A stretch of DNA of 64,000 bases, from positions 310,001 through 374,000 of the forward strand of contig NZ_QJSU01000002.1 in NCBI RefSeq assembly GCF_003217155.1, written 5' to 3'. How positions within the stretch are numbered: position 1 is the stretch's first letter; each line of letters opens with the position of its first letter. This document shows, piece by piece, positions 18,631 through 28,073 of this stretch. Both the position numbers and the translations under genes were made by a program. The notes under the pieces are model-generated. The model searched no databases, was not told where the DNA came from, and saw nothing but the letters and a program-made list of their open reading frames with translations. The stretch comes from Psychrobacter fozii. Lineage in GTDB: Bacteria > Pseudomonadota > Gammaproteobacteria > Pseudomonadales > Moraxellaceae.

Positions 18631-19674
18631 TTAGCAGCCAAGCTTGCCTTCTGCTGCCAATGCCTTTTTGCTACGGATTGGTGCAGGGCAGTCCTCACCA
18701 TAATACTGACGATCTGCAAAGTAGCTTGAGCGTACCATTGGGCCTGCCCAGATATTAAAGAAGCCGATTTTTTTGCCGTAGTCCATATAGCGTTGGAACT
18801 CATCTGGATGGACATAGCGATCAACAGGCGCATGGTTTTTACTAGGTTGTAGATACTGACCAACCGTAATCATATCCACATTGTGTGCCTTTAGATCATC
18901 AAGCAGCGCATAAATCTCTTCTTCAGTCTCACCAAGACCAACCATAAAGCCACACTTGGTAGCGATATCTGGACGACGCTCTTTATACAGCTTGAGCAAG
19001 TCGAGTGAATGCTGATAATCAGAACCCGGACGGAATGCTTTATACAGACGCGGTACAGTTTCAATATTATGGTTAAACACGTCTGGCGGCGTTTCCGTTA
19101 GCAAATCCAACGCAATATCCATACGACCACGGAAATCAGGTACCAATATTTCAATTAAGCAGTTCGGGCTAAGCGCACGTGATTCGTTGAGTACTTCAAC
19201 GAAATGCATGGCACCACCATCTTTTAGATCATCACGATCCACAGAAGTAATGACTGCATACTTGAGTTTAAGACCTTCAATCGTCTCAGCAGTATGGCGT
19301 GGTTCATCAGCATCTAGCTTATTTGGACGACCATGGCCGACATCACAGAACGGGCAGCGACGCGTACAGATATCACCCATAATCATAAAGGTCGCCGTAC
19401 CATCAGCGAAGCACTGTGGCAGGTTAGGGCAGGCCGCTTCTTCACAGACCGTATAGAGCTTTTGCTCACGCAATGTGGCTTTGATACGGGCGACTTCAGC
19501 AGGCGATGACATCTTGACCCGAATCCAATCTGGCTTTTTCTTTGCCTCGACGGTCGGGATCACTTTAATTGGGATACGGGCAACTTTATCGTAGCCACGC
19601 AGCTTTTCGCCTTGAATGGCTTTTTTGGGTTTGGCCTTAGCAGCAGGTACATAGGTTTGTACGGCAGTTGTCAT
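18631..19674 (-). CDS. lipA: Lipoyl synthase LipA
   Basis: Inserts two sulfurs into protein-bound octanoate to make lipoyl cofactor. Auxiliary cluster cysteines Cys77, Cys82 and Cys88 are in [12 protein letters not shown]; the radical SAM cluster Cys103, Cys107 and Cys110 in CTRRCPFC. The terminal [10 protein letters not shown] segment contains the conserved Arg-Ser-Ser that ligates the auxiliary cluster. Length 347 exceeds E. coli LipA (321) through a Lys/Ala-rich N-terminus. No lipB is adjacent. ATG at 19674. Confidence 0.96.
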   Translation of the reverse strand: MTTAVQTYVPAAKAKPKKAIQGEKLRGYDKVARIPIKVIPTVEAKKKPDWIRVKMSSPAEVARIKATLREQKLYTVCEEAACPNLPQCFADGTATFMIMGDICTRRCPFCDVGHGRPNKLDADEPRHTAETIEGLKLKYAVITSVDRDDLKDGGAMHFVEVLNESRALSPNCLIEILVPDFRGRMDIALDLLTETPPDVFNHNIETVPRLYKAFRPGSDYQHSLDLLKLYKERRPDIATKCGFMVGLGETEEEIYALLDDLKAHNVDMITVGQYLQPSKNHAPVDRYVHPDEFQRYMDYGKKIGFFNIWAGPMVRSSYFADRQYYGEDCPAPIRSKKALAAEGKLGC

Positions 19675-19822
19675 AATAAAATTATCTCTTAACCCTTTAT
19701 CTTATAAGGGTTTATGGAATTATTAGAATGTGTTGTGAGTGAGGACATTATAACAGAAATTCAAGGGGTAGCTTTTAATCAATCTTGTTAAGATTACTAC
19801 GACTTGTCTCTTTACCATAGTT

Positions 19823-20227
19823 TTAAATATCTATGTCAATATCCAACTCATTCAGGATTTCTATGGCAGCACGAAACGCTTCTTGGGTAGCGGGTGCGCC
19901 GCAGTAGGGTAAGCTGTGCATGAGCACTTCTCGAATCTCAGCGACACTAGCACCATTATTGATAGCGCCTCGAATATGTCCTTTTAGCTCATTTGGGCTT
20001 TTTTGGGCAATTAAAAAAGCGATAGTGATTAATGAGCGATATTTGCGCGGCAGTACTGAGTCATCTTGCCACGTACTACCCCACGCATGCTCAATGATCC
20101 AATCCTGTAATGGCTGAGTGAACCCAGTCGCGCTATCCAGTGAACGTTTGACATGTTGCTCACCCATTACCTCGGTGCGAACTTTTAGACCGTTGTCATA
20201 ATTGGCATTGTTTTCTTTATCATTCAT
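19823..20227 (-). CDS. Carboxymuconolactone decarboxylase-family protein
   Basis: 134 residues, all-helical, PcaC/AhpD superfamily. It starts with G-x-VR-x-VMGEQHV and has YRSLITIAFLIAQKSPNELKGHIRGAINNG and SLPYCGAPAT. These resemble 4-carboxymuconolactone decarboxylase, though no protocatechuate genes are nearby. The single Cys in the PYCG block means no CxxC peroxidase pair. AGGA lies about 9 bases before the ATG at 20227. A long TATG repeat begins 30 bp upstream of the start, in the leader or promoter, and may vary expression. Confidence 0.85.
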   Translation of the reverse strand: MNDKENNANYDNGLKVRTEVMGEQHVKRSLDSATGFTQPLQDWIIEHAWGSTWQDDSVLPRKYRSLITIAFLIAQKSPNELKGHIRGAINNGASVAEIREVLMHSLPYCGAPATQEAFRAAIEILNELDIDIDI

Positions 20228-20256
20228 TTTATTATCCTCACTGGCGGTTTATATGT

Positions 20257-20338
20257 GCTAGCTAGCTAGCTATGTATGTATGTATGTATGTATGTATGTA
20301 TGTATGTATGTATGTATGTATGTATGTATGTATGTATG
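20257..20338. repeat. Tetranucleotide microsatellite: (GCTA)4 then (TATG)17
   Basis: Four GCTA units run directly into a 68-bp uninterrupted run of 17 TATG units (20271-20338). It lies 30-111 bp upstream of the carboxymuconolactone decarboxylase-like start on the minus strand and 400 bp upstream of acnB. A perfect tract of this length is rare in bacteria outside phase-variable loci. Confidence 0.95.
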
Positions 20339-20735
20339 CTAATGATATGTACTACCTTATTAAGCTGCTGTGCTAGAGTGCATTAAATGACTAAAGCACA
20401 TTTGAAAAAAGGCATGTTTGAAAAATAATATCTTACAAAAGAGTATAGCAGTCACACAGTTTCTATTTAACTGAAAATCATAAAGCAGTATATGAGCGTA
20501 GCGCGCGACATATAAGTTATAAAAGACCGTTCAAGCGTATTGTTGACGGTACTATTTTTATAATAAATGTCCAATATGGCCTTATTCTAAGCCTTTTCCA
20601 AGCTGAGCCATTAACATTTAGAGCGTTTTGAGCTATGATTGCACAGATAATTATTCCATCTAGTACATGGACGCAGGCTGTCATACTGACTACCCAACGT
20701 AATGTGCTAAACACCAACTGACGAGGACGACTATT
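20339..20735 (+). other. acnB upstream region
   Basis: About 400 bp without a supportable gene. It should contain the acnB promoter and the promoter of the divergent decarboxylase-like gene. No clear operator was recognised. The acnB ribosome-binding site (GAGGA) is near 20723-20727. Confidence 0.4.
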
Positions 20736-23339
20736 GTGTTAGAAGCTTATCGTAAACATGTCGAAGAACGTGCTGAGCTAGGAACGGTTCCGCTACCACT
20801 GAATGAAAAACAAGTAGCAGAGTTGGTTGAGCTATTAAAAACGCCACCTGCAGGCGAAGATGCATTCTTGATGAACTTGCTAGAAAACCGTATTCCTGCT
20901 GGTGTTGACCAAGCTGCTTACGTTAAAGCTGCATTTTTAGCTGCGATCCTTAAGGGTGAAACATCATCACCACTTATCAGCAAGCAAAAAGCAGTTGAAA
21001 TCTTAGGCACTATGCAAGGTGGCTACAACGTTCAGCCATTGGTTGCTGCACTAGATGACGCGGAAGTAGCACAAGATGCAGCTGAAGCATTGAAAAAAAC
21101 TTTGCTAGTATTTGACGCGTTCAATGACGTGACTGAAAAAGCAGAAGCTGGCAACACTATTGCAAAAGAAGTCGTTCAATCTTGGGCAGATGCTGAGTGG
21201 TTCTTGAACCGCGCTGCGGTACCAGAAAAAACAACTTATACAACGTTTAAAGTAACTGGCGAAACCAACACCGATGACTTGTCACCTGCGCAAGACGCAT
21301 GGAGTCGTCCAGATATCCCATTGCATTCATTAGCCATGCACAAAAACTCTCGTGACGGCATCAATGCTGATGACGAAGGCGTTGTCGGCCCAATGAAGCA
21401 AATCGAAGAGCTCAAAAAAATAGGCCATCAATTGGCTTATGTTGGTGATGTCGTCGGTACTGGTTCTAGCCGTAAGTCTGCGACCAATTCAGTACTTTGG
21501 TTAATGGGTGATGATATCCCTAACGTGCCAAACAAACGTGGCGGCGGTCTGGTATTGGGTAACAATATCGCGCCTATCTTCTTCAACACGATGGAAGATT
21601 CTGGTGCATTGCCAATTGAGAAAGTGAATGTTGATAACCTAAACATGGGTGATGTGTTTGACATCTATCCGTACGAAGGCAAAATCACTAAGCATGACTC
21701 TGACGAAGTATTGTCAACGTTTGCGCTAAACTCGCCAACTTTGCTTGACGAAGTTCGTGCTGGTGGCCGTATTCCATTGATCGTTGGTCGTGGTTTGACC
21801 AATCGTGCTCGTGAATACATGGGTCTTGGTCATTCAGACATCTTTGCTAAACCAGAAGAGCCAGTAGACACTGGTAAAGGCTTTACCTTAGCGCAAAAAA
21901 TGGTTGGTAAAGCTTGTGGTCTAGAAGGTGTACGTCCTGGTATGTACTGTGAGCCTAAAATGACGACAGTCGGTTCTCAGGATACTACTGGTCCGATGAC
22001 TCGTGATGAGCTAAAAGATTTGGCTTGCCTAGGTTTCCAAGCGGATCTCGTGATGCAGTCATTCTGTCACACCGCAGCTTATCCAAAGCCAGTTGACGTT
22101 GAAACTCAGCACACACTACCTGACTTTATCATGAACCGTGGCGGCGTAAGCTTACGTCCAGGTGATGGTATCATTCATAGCTGGTTGAACCGTATGCTAC
22201 TTCCAGATACCGTTGGTACTGGTGGTGACTCGCATACTCGTTTCCCAATGGGTATCTCGTTCCCAGCGGGTTCTGGTCTAGTGGCATTCGCAGCAGCAAC
22301 TGGTGTTATGCCACTTGATATGCCTGAATCTGTCCGTGTACGCTTCGTTGGCGAACGTCAGCCTGGTATCACGCTACGTGACTTAGTACATGCGATTCCT
22401 TATCAAGCAATCAAAGAAGGTCTATTGACTGTCGATAAGAAAGGTAAAATCAACGAATTCAACGGCCGTATTCTTGAAATCGAAGGTCTAGAAGACTTGA
22501 CTGCTGAGCAAGCATTTGAGCTATCTGATGCCTCAGCTGAGCGTAGTGCTGCTGGTTGTACTATCACTCTATCTGAAGCGTCAGTGACTGAGTACTTAAA
22601 CTCAAACATCACGCTACTTAAGTGGATGATCTCAGAAGGCTATGGTGATGCACGTACTATCAGCCGTCGTGTTGAGCAGATGCAAGATTGGCTAGCTAAC
22701 CCAAGCCTAATGCGTGCTGATGCTGATGCTGAGTACACGATCGATATGACGATCGATATGAGCACTATCAAAGAGCCTATCCTATGCTGCCCAAATGATC
22801 CAGATGATGCTAAAACGTTAGCTGACGTCGCTGGTGATACCATTGATGAAGTGTTCATTGGTTCATGTATGACCAACATTGGTCATTTCCGTGCCGCTGG
22901 TAAACTGCTAAAAGATGTACCAGCAGGAAGTCTAAAAACTCGTCTATGGATTGCGCCACCAACTAAAATGGATGCGCGTCAGTTGATGGAAGAGGGTTAC
23001 TACAACATCTACGCTCAAGCCGGTGCTCGTACTGAGATGCCAGGTTGTTCATTATGTATGGGTAACCAAGCACGTATCGCACCGAAGTCTACCGCGGTAT
23101 CTACCTCAACCCGTAACTTCCCGAACCGTCTAGGTCAAGGCGCTAACGTATACCTAGCTTCTGCAGAGCTTGCAGCAGTAGCAGCGGTACTTGGTAAATT
23201 GCCAACCAATGACGAATATCAGCAGTATGCTGGTATGCTAGACAGCATGGGCGAGGAAGTGTATCAATACATGAACTTCGACCGTATGGAAGAGTACACT
23301 GAAGAAGCGGATAAAATTAACGTCGCTCAGTTGACCTAA
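20736..23339 (+). CDS. acnB: Bifunctional aconitate hydratase 2 / 2-methylisocitrate dehydratase AcnB
   Basis: 867 residues, close to E. coli AcnB (865). Interconverts citrate and isocitrate in the TCA cycle. N-terminal HEAT-like domain, then the swivelling domain ([20 protein letters not shown]), then the catalytic domains. The [4Fe-4S] ligands are Cys711 in GSCMTNIGH and Cys771 and Cys774 in GCSLCMGNQ. The start is GTG at 20736, giving [16 protein letters not shown] as in AcnB orthologues, with GAGGA upstream. Monocistronic; a terminator follows. Confidence 0.97.
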   Translation: MLEAYRKHVEERAELGTVPLPLNEKQVAELVELLKTPPAGEDAFLMNLLENRIPAGVDQAAYVKAAFLAAILKGETSSPLISKQKAVEILGTMQGGYNVQPLVAALDDAEVAQDAAEALKKTLLVFDAFNDVTEKAEAGNTIAKEVVQSWADAEWFLNRAAVPEKTTYTTFKVTGETNTDDLSPAQDAWSRPDIPLHSLAMHKNSRDGINADDEGVVGPMKQIEELKKIGHQLAYVGDVVGTGSSRKSATNSVLWLMGDDIPNVPNKRGGGLVLGNNIAPIFFNTMEDSGALPIEKVNVDNLNMGDVFDIYPYEGKITKHDSDEVLSTFALNSPTLLDEVRAGGRIPLIVGRGLTNRAREYMGLGHSDIFAKPEEPVDTGKGFTLAQKMVGKACGLEGVRPGMYCEPKMTTVGSQDTTGPMTRDELKDLACLGFQADLVMQSFCHTAAYPKPVDVETQHTLPDFIMNRGGVSLRPGDGIIHSWLNRMLLPDTVGTGGDSHTRFPMGISFPAGSGLVAFAAATGVMPLDMPESVRVRFVGERQPGITLRDLVHAIPYQAIKEGLLTVDKKGKINEFNGRILEIEGLEDLTAEQAFELSDASAERSAAGCTITLSEASVTEYLNSNITLLKWMISEGYGDARTISRRVEQMQDWLANPSLMRADADAEYTIDMTIDMSTIKEPILCCPNDPDDAKTLADVAGDTIDEVFIGSCMTNIGHFRAAGKLLKDVPAGSLKTRLWIAPPTKMDARQLMEEGYYNIYAQAGARTEMPGCSLCMGNQARIAPKSTAVSTSTRNFPNRLGQGANVYLASAELAAVAAVLGKLPTNDEYQQYAGMLDSMGEEVYQYMNFDRMEEYTEEADKINVAQLT

Positions 23340-23389
23340 TTTTTGATGCTGTAAATCTCTCAAATTAGAAGCTTTATACTTCAAATAAG

Positions 23390-23424
23390 AAAACCCCGTA
23401 CCGTTATGGTGTGGGGTTTTTTTT
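23390..23424 (+). terminator. Intrinsic terminator of acnB
   Basis: Stem aaaaccccgtacc / ggtgtggggtttt (13 pairs, two G-U), 5-nt loop, then a run of T. It sits 50 bp after the acnB stop. Confidence 0.88.
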
Positions 23425-23539
23425 ATAAAAATTAAAAAGTGAGTAGTTATTTACAAATTTTTATTGAGTAATTATACTCAACGTTGTGGCTGTTTGAATG
23501 TACGACTCTTAAAATGAAAGACTTTTTAGGACAAATATT

Positions 23540-23680
23540 ATGGAACATAACGTTAGGCTTGATAAAGCAACACCGTCACCATTACCAACTTCTTCGATGG
23601 CCAATAATCATAGCGCTGAAGCGAGCTATGGGATCATTAAACCAATCAATGGGGCCTACCAGCAAAATAATCCGTTTTAA
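23540..23680 (+). CDS. Small hypothetical protein, 46 residues
   Basis: ATG at 23540 with AGGA 8 bases upstream, stop at 23678-23680. The product begins MEHNVRLDKATPSP and ends INGAYQQNNPF; it is hydrophilic, rich in N, A, P and S, with no signal or membrane segment. I recognise no family. Good translation signals and clean boundaries between the acnB terminator and the next gene support it. Alternatively it is a chance frame. Confidence 0.45.
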   Translation: MEHNVRLDKATPSPLPTSSMANNHSAEASYGIIKPINGAYQQNNPF

Positions 23681-23756
23681 AACAGGTGCTAATCGTTAAT
23701 AAAATTGCTTATGCCTGTTTACAAATGTGCTCACTGATTTTTTAACCTATCTTCTG

Positions 23757-23762
23757 TATAAT
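23757..23762 (+). promoter_or_regulatory. Candidate -10 box of the PACE gene
   Basis: TATAAT preceded directly by TG, about 115 bp upstream of the exporter start. No good -35 is seen. The leader downstream holds a hairpin (gcacc / ggtgc, 23838-23863) just before the start codon. Confidence 0.35.
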
Positions 23763-23876
23763 ATAAGGGCAGGCGGAAACCGTGGCTCTGCACTATACTT
23801 ATCTTTTACCTCTCGGGACGGACCGATACTTTGATAGGCACCTTGCTGTTTAAATACAGGTGCTTTGGAGTCTTGG

Positions 23877-24320
23877 TTGATTACTTTATCCCCACTCAAA
23901 CGTCGCCTAACATATGTGACCGTCTTTGAAATCATTGCTATTATTTTATCTACTCTTCTATTGATGATGCTCAGTCATAGTGATGCATCAGAATCGTTGC
24001 CCGTCGCGATAATGATGTCGGTAGCAGCCGTCATTTGGAACTTTATCTACAACACCGCTTTTGAAGCGTGGGAACGTCGCAAACGTTTGGTACATCGGAC
24101 GTTATGGATACGCAGTGCCCATGCTGTTGGTTTTGAAGGTGGGTTGGTGCTGATTTGTCTGCCACTGTATATGGTTTGGTACGATATTGGTCTGATTCAA
24201 GCCTTTAAAATGGAGGTGGCATTACTGCTATTCTTTTTGGCTTATACTTTTCTTTTTACAATGGCTTTTGACAAGATATTTGCGTTATCGTATCAGCATG
24301 AGTCCGCTGCTGCTTCTTAG
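23877..24320 (+). CDS. PACE-family (AceI-like) chlorhexidine/biguanide-type efflux protein
   Basis: 147 residues with four transmembrane helices in two tandem 'bacterial transmembrane pair' halves. Conserved motifs: RLTYVTVFEIIAI in helix 1, IWNFIYNTAFEAWERR closing the first half, and RSAHAVGFEGGLVL opening the second. The Glu in TM1 (VFE) matches the functional acidic residue of AceI. The start is probably TTG 23877, 6 bases after GGAG; an upstream TTG at 23865 is also in frame. Likely exports cationic biocides or polyamines. A terminator follows. Confidence 0.88.
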   Translation: MITLSPLKRRLTYVTVFEIIAIILSTLLLMMLSHSDASESLPVAIMMSVAAVIWNFIYNTAFEAWERRKRLVHRTLWIRSAHAVGFEGGLVLICLPLYMVWYDIGLIQAFKMEVALLLFFLAYTFLFTMAFDKIFALSYQHESAAAS

Positions 24321-24337
24321 GGCGCGTTGAGCATAGT

Positions 24338-24364
24338 AAAAGGCTGCCTATTGGCAGCCTTTTT
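24338..24364 (+). terminator. Intrinsic terminator after the PACE gene
   Basis: Perfect 11-bp stem aaaaggctgcc / ggcagcctttt, 4-nt loop (tatt), T run; 18 bp after the stop. Confidence 0.88.
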
Positions 24365-24450
24365 AATGACAGTTTTCAGTTATTCAGTCATATAGATACC
24401 AAGATAGAATGAAAATCTAATACCCAAGGTATCAAGTCTTAGTGTGTCAG

Positions 24451-24588
24451 TTATTTACCTTGATAAACAGGTTTATGATTCGCTATACAGACGCTGACCC
24501 CTTCTATAAAGTCATCGGTTTTCACCATTATGGTTTGTTGTTCAACTTCCATATCTAATGCCTCGCTCAAACCAAAAAAGCGTGCACA
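24451..24588 (-). pseudogene. Relic of an enoyl-CoA hydratase/isomerase 3' end
   Basis: Reading the minus strand, 45 codons end in TAA at 24451 and give LSEALDMEVEQQ, KTDDFIEGV and HKPVYQGK. This is the canonical C-terminus of crotonase-family enzymes (acidic helix, T-(D/E)-D-F-x-EG, KRKP-x-F-x-GK). The frame is closed upstream by TAA at 24589-24591 and no further crotonase sequence is seen. Only the last quarter of a gene remains. Confidence 0.65.
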
Positions 24589-24864
24589 TTAAAGAATCAG
24601 TTGATGTATAACCAAGGCTATGGCACGGAATTCGAAGCTATAGGCAATATCACTAAATCTATTGAACTATATTACAACTAGACTATGACTCGGAAGGATT
24701 CAGTCTATAAGAGGCCGAGACAGGTGTGGTTTGACTTTTATAGCCAAACAGCTTTATTAACCAAACCTATCTGGACAGTAGTTTAATGGTTTTACTTAGA
24801 CAACTGACTAAAATTATTAGTATAATCATTCTGATTTCTCAACAAAAAACCACTGTAGCCCACT
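24589..24864. other. Intergenic DNA between the crotonase relic and the FGE-like gene
   Basis: A/T-rich, no supportable gene. A 25-codon plus-strand frame from about 24604 (MYNQGYGTEFEAIG...) may be another scrap of decayed coding sequence but I cannot assign it. Confidence 0.3.
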
Positions 24865-25848
24865 ATGACTTTAAAGCCTTTATTCGTATCTTTGTTTATC
24901 TTGCCTTTATTTACCCTATCTGCCTGTGCGAAAACGACTGCTACTTCTACTGATAGTAATGGCATTCCTCAAACTCGAGACAACCTCACTGATGCTGAGC
25001 AGCAACAGCTTGCTGACTTTTTAGTCACGCAAAAGACTAACATGCGCTTTATTAAAGGGGGTAGTTATGAGATGGGGGACTTTGGGTCTAAGCTAGACTG
25101 GACCGATGGTCTGCCATTGACTGGACAGTCTGATAATAAACCCATACATAAAGTGACGCTCGATAGCTTTAGCATAAATGCCTACAAGGCCACTTACGGC
25201 GACTTTGATATCTATAGTATGGCAACTGGCCAACAAAAGGAAGGAATGCAGGACGTAACTATTGGCGTACGCCAACCCAATGCTGCCGCGGGAATCAATT
25301 GGCAAACCGCACAGCACTACTGCCAGTGGCTGGGTCAACAGTTAGACGTAGCCACGGGCTTGCCAACCGAAGCGCAGTGGGAATATGCCGCGCGTAATCG
25401 CGGAAAATATGTCTTATTTCCAACCGATACGGGAAATATTGACCCTGGACGTAATATGTGGGCTTATGAAGAACAAAGGGAGTTTAGCGATAGATATAAC
25501 ACTTCTTTAGCGGTTCCTATGTTGGGACTCTATCCACCTAACCCTTTAGGGCTCTATGATTTAAACAATCAAAACTACGAATGGATGTTGGACTGGTACG
25601 ATCCTGAGTATTACGCTAATAGTCCAGAACATAATCCACAAGGACCAGAGACAGGCACTGAGAAAGTATTGCGAGGTGTAGAAGCCAATGAAGGATCAGC
25701 TGGTAATGTACATGCAGGAGGTTCAGTTACTGTTAAAAGATTCCAAAAAGAACCTAATCCACCATTAATATCTGATGATCCTAATGTGAATCAAAATGCT
25801 TTCACATCTGCACGTTGTGTGATCAATTTAAGTAAACCTATATCATAA
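24865..25848 (+). CDS. FGE-like (SUMF1-fold) lipoprotein, probable T6SS immunity protein
   Basis: 327 residues. Signal peptide with lipobox LSAC, so periplasm-facing lipoprotein. The formylglycine-generating-enzyme fold is seen in MRFIKGGSYEMGDFG, KVTLDSFSINAYKATYGDF, the GLPTEAQWEYAARNRGKYVL block, GLYDLNNQNYEWMLDW and a final SARCVIN. No Cys pair occurs where true FGE enzymes have their copper-binding cysteines, so it is probably not catalytic. FGE-like proteins have been described as T6SS immunity proteins in Acinetobacter. It faces the minus-strand effector fragment tail to tail with 22 bp between, which fits that role. Confidence 0.8.
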   Translation: MTLKPLFVSLFILPLFTLSACAKTTATSTDSNGIPQTRDNLTDAEQQQLADFLVTQKTNMRFIKGGSYEMGDFGSKLDWTDGLPLTGQSDNKPIHKVTLDSFSINAYKATYGDFDIYSMATGQQKEGMQDVTIGVRQPNAAAGINWQTAQHYCQWLGQQLDVATGLPTEAQWEYAARNRGKYVLFPTDTGNIDPGRNMWAYEEQREFSDRYNTSLAVPMLGLYPPNPLGLYDLNNQNYEWMLDWYDPEYYANSPEHNPQGPETGTEKVLRGVEANEGSAGNVHAGGSVTVKRFQKEPNPPLISDDPNVNQNAFTSARCVINLSKPIS

Positions 25849-25870
25849 AGAGGAATTAATACTTGATAGA

Positions 25871-27154
25871 TTAAGCATCATAAGTGTCATCATCACTTCT
25901 CTGGATTGGTGAGGTATCTGTATAATCATTAAAGATAGACTGATCATACTGATCTGGATTGGCAGCAGCGTAAAATCGATAGTCGTTAGAGCTGTTATAA
26001 TTGATATAGATATCATATTTAGGACTGGTGTTTTTGACCACTTCTATGCCGTCAGGGTATCTAGGAGCTACTTTAGCTCTCATTTTTAGATATAAAGTAA
26101 TATACTTACTATAATCTTTATCGCTCTCAAATGCGCCTATATTTCTTGAATTTATATAATCAAAGATCTCTTGCACGTTTTTATCTAAAAATTTTCCATA
26201 ATTTAATAGTCGAATAATATCCCCTTCATTTTTTCCTAAGTCACCTTTCAGCCCATTTGGATGCATATGTTGTAGTACATTTTGCCATTCGCGCTTGATA
26301 AGAACTGTTTCAAAGATTTTTATAATTGCAGCTTTGCGATTTGGCAAATAATCTATATCGAAATCATTCCAGTTTGTAGTAGTATCTGGTTCGTCTATAA
26401 CTTTGTCTGCTATACCATGACGTGTCAGTTGATAAAGCAATATACCTTTGGCTTCAGGGGTAGCCGTTTTTAACCAAGCATCGTCTGCGTTGTTCAGGAT
26501 AAAACTGGCTAGTTTATTGCGTTCACGGGCTTTATCTAAGGAGCTATTAAAGTCTATAAAAACTGATGAAATGTTATTTAAGTTTTCAGAGATATCATTT
26601 TTACGCCCTAACATCAGCACAAAAAATTGACTCAATTGTATAAATGATTCCTTCATTATAAATGACAATACACGGAATTCAGCAGTAAGCAGTTGACGAT
26701 ATATCCAAGAAGAGAATTCAAGCATTAATTTTATATTAACATCGAATAACGCAGCTCCCTTTGCACCTATGCCAAAACATAAGGCGGCTTTGGCTTGTAT
26801 TCTGAATCTTCCTTTTGCATAAGAAACTAAAAAACAGCCTTCAGCTCCTGCACCCAAACTCACAGCACCTGTTACAGACAACTTAGCAAGTGCCTTAAAA
26901 GTATTAGTATCGCTATTTAGCCATTCTAAACTTGCACTAGGCGTAATTCCTGTTTCCGCGCCAACGAAAGCGGTAACACCTATATTTAAGTCTTTGTTTA
27001 CAGGGGCATCAGCGAAGTGCTTATTGTCAAGAATAGGATCGAATTTAGGCTTATTAATAGTTTTTACTGGTCCGTAGAGTTGACTTGCTGATAGAGCAGG
27101 ATCTTTCTCAATAGCTTGAACTTCTTGTTTATTGCCATTAAAACTTACAGACAC
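25871..27154 (-). CDS. T6SS effector C-terminal fragment (putative)
   Basis: 427 residues from a GTG (27154) with no clear ribosome-binding site. It contains a Gly/Ala-rich amphipathic region, VGAETGITPSASLEWL, VSLGAGAEGCFLVSY, KAALCFGIGAKGAALFDVN, then a hydrophilic helical C-terminus. Similar GAGAE...GKF...GxGAKG segments occur in the middle of large Acinetobacter/Psychrobacter T6SS toxins. The N-terminal delivery part (PAAR, MIX or VgrG-binding) is missing. The reading frame stays open upstream into the preceding gene's 3' end and overlaps it by 10 bp. Likely a truncated or frameshifted effector. Activity unknown. Confidence 0.55.
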   Translation of the reverse strand: MSVSFNGNKQEVQAIEKDPALSASQLYGPVKTINKPKFDPILDNKHFADAPVNKDLNIGVTAFVGAETGITPSASLEWLNSDTNTFKALAKLSVTGAVSLGAGAEGCFLVSYAKGRFRIQAKAALCFGIGAKGAALFDVNIKLMLEFSSWIYRQLLTAEFRVLSFIMKESFIQLSQFFVLMLGRKNDISENLNNISSVFIDFNSSLDKARERNKLASFILNNADDAWLKTATPEAKGILLYQLTRHGIADKVIDEPDTTTNWNDFDIDYLPNRKAAIIKIFETVLIKREWQNVLQHMHPNGLKGDLGKNEGDIIRLLNYGKFLDKNVQEIFDYINSRNIGAFESDKDYSKYITLYLKMRAKVAPRYPDGIEVVKNTSPKYDIYINYNSSNDYRFYAAANPDQYDQSIFNDYTDTSPIQRSDDDTYDA

Positions 27155-27966
27155 CGCACCTGAAATGCCTGCCCAAGAGAGATATTGCCAATACCTTCTT
27201 TATTTATAACATATCTACTCTGATCGGAACTTATAGAGTTATCTGATTTAGTCTCTACAAGTATGTTTTGTATTTCACTATCAGTTTTTTCATTAAAAGA
27301 TGAGACAAAATCTTCTCTTTTTTTAAGATTATCAAGACGTAACCAACCTTTCTTTGAACCCTTTAAGTAATAAGTTTCTATCCAATTATCTTTAGTAGAT
27401 AGTACCTCAATCTCATCACCCTCAATAAAATATGAAGAGGTCTTATTGTTAAGATTTGGTTGTTTATAGATAAAAGCTTTATCTGCACTAACTATATACG
27501 TTGAATAATTGGTGCTTGGCAGAGCGTCACATTTTAATCCAGTATCAAACGAATATGATGTGGTTTGACCTTTTGCATCTGTTAATTCTAAATTCCTAAT
27601 GGCATTTTGAGACATTAACGTTGCCGTGTATCCTCGATCATTCTGATATATACGAGTGAATTCATGAGGACGATACTTACTTGTTTCTATCTCATTAGTA
27701 CTTGTCAATTTGAAAGTGCTATAGCCATTTATTTTTAATTCCTTAAGGCTTTGAGGGTAGTAGATATTTATTGATTTGCTGTTATCTATTACACACGCTT
27801 GCGTAGTTGTATCTGAGACTTGAGAGTGGTTTGATGACTTTTTACTCTGAACATTGGTCGAAGACGATGCTATCTCTGGATTTGAGGAGTTAACAGGGCT
27901 TTCACAGCCTAAAGTTAAGAATAACGTAGATATAGCTATGATCAAGGTTTTATCAAGACTCATCAT
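27145..27966 (-). CDS. Lipoprotein with SH3-like domain; 3' end possibly frameshifted into the effector fragment
   Basis: 273 residues. Signal peptide MMSLDKTLIIAIS...LTLGC with lipobox. A bacterial SH3-type module lies at about residues 165-220 (AFIYKQPNLN, GDEIEVLS, GWLRLDNLKK). AAGGA lies 8 bases before the ATG. Its last codons read GIGNISLGQAF before stopping. Removing two bases from the TCTCT run would instead give GIGNISWAGISGAVSVSF and join the effector fragment in frame. The SH3 part looks like a periplasmic immunity or peptidoglycan-associated protein; the last 30 residues look effector-like. Confidence 0.55.
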   Translation of the reverse strand: MMSLDKTLIIAISTLFLTLGCESPVNSSNPEIASSSTNVQSKKSSNHSQVSDTTTQACVIDNSKSINIYYPQSLKELKINGYSTFKLTSTNEIETSKYRPHEFTRIYQNDRGYTATLMSQNAIRNLELTDAKGQTTSYSFDTGLKCDALPSTNYSTYIVSADKAFIYKQPNLNNKTSSYFIEGDEIEVLSTKDNWIETYYLKGSKKGWLRLDNLKKREDFVSSFNEKTDSEIQNILVETKSDNSISSDQSRYVINKEGIGNISLGQAFQVRCL

Positions 27967-28073
27967 TTATTGATCCTTTTTTTAGCACAATCTACGGCAT
28001 TCTCAATTGATAGGTAATAGCGATATAAATTCTAAAAACACTAAAGTAAAAAGGTAGCTTATTTGAAAACCTA

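Noticed and set aside
20257..20338. Repeat considered as a CRISPR-like array
   Set aside because: It is a pure 4-bp microsatellite without spacers; no cas gene is present.
23484..23699. 71-codon plus-strand frame overlapping the 46-residue ORF
   Set aside because: No ribosome-binding site and poor composition; the frame starting at 23540 has better signals.
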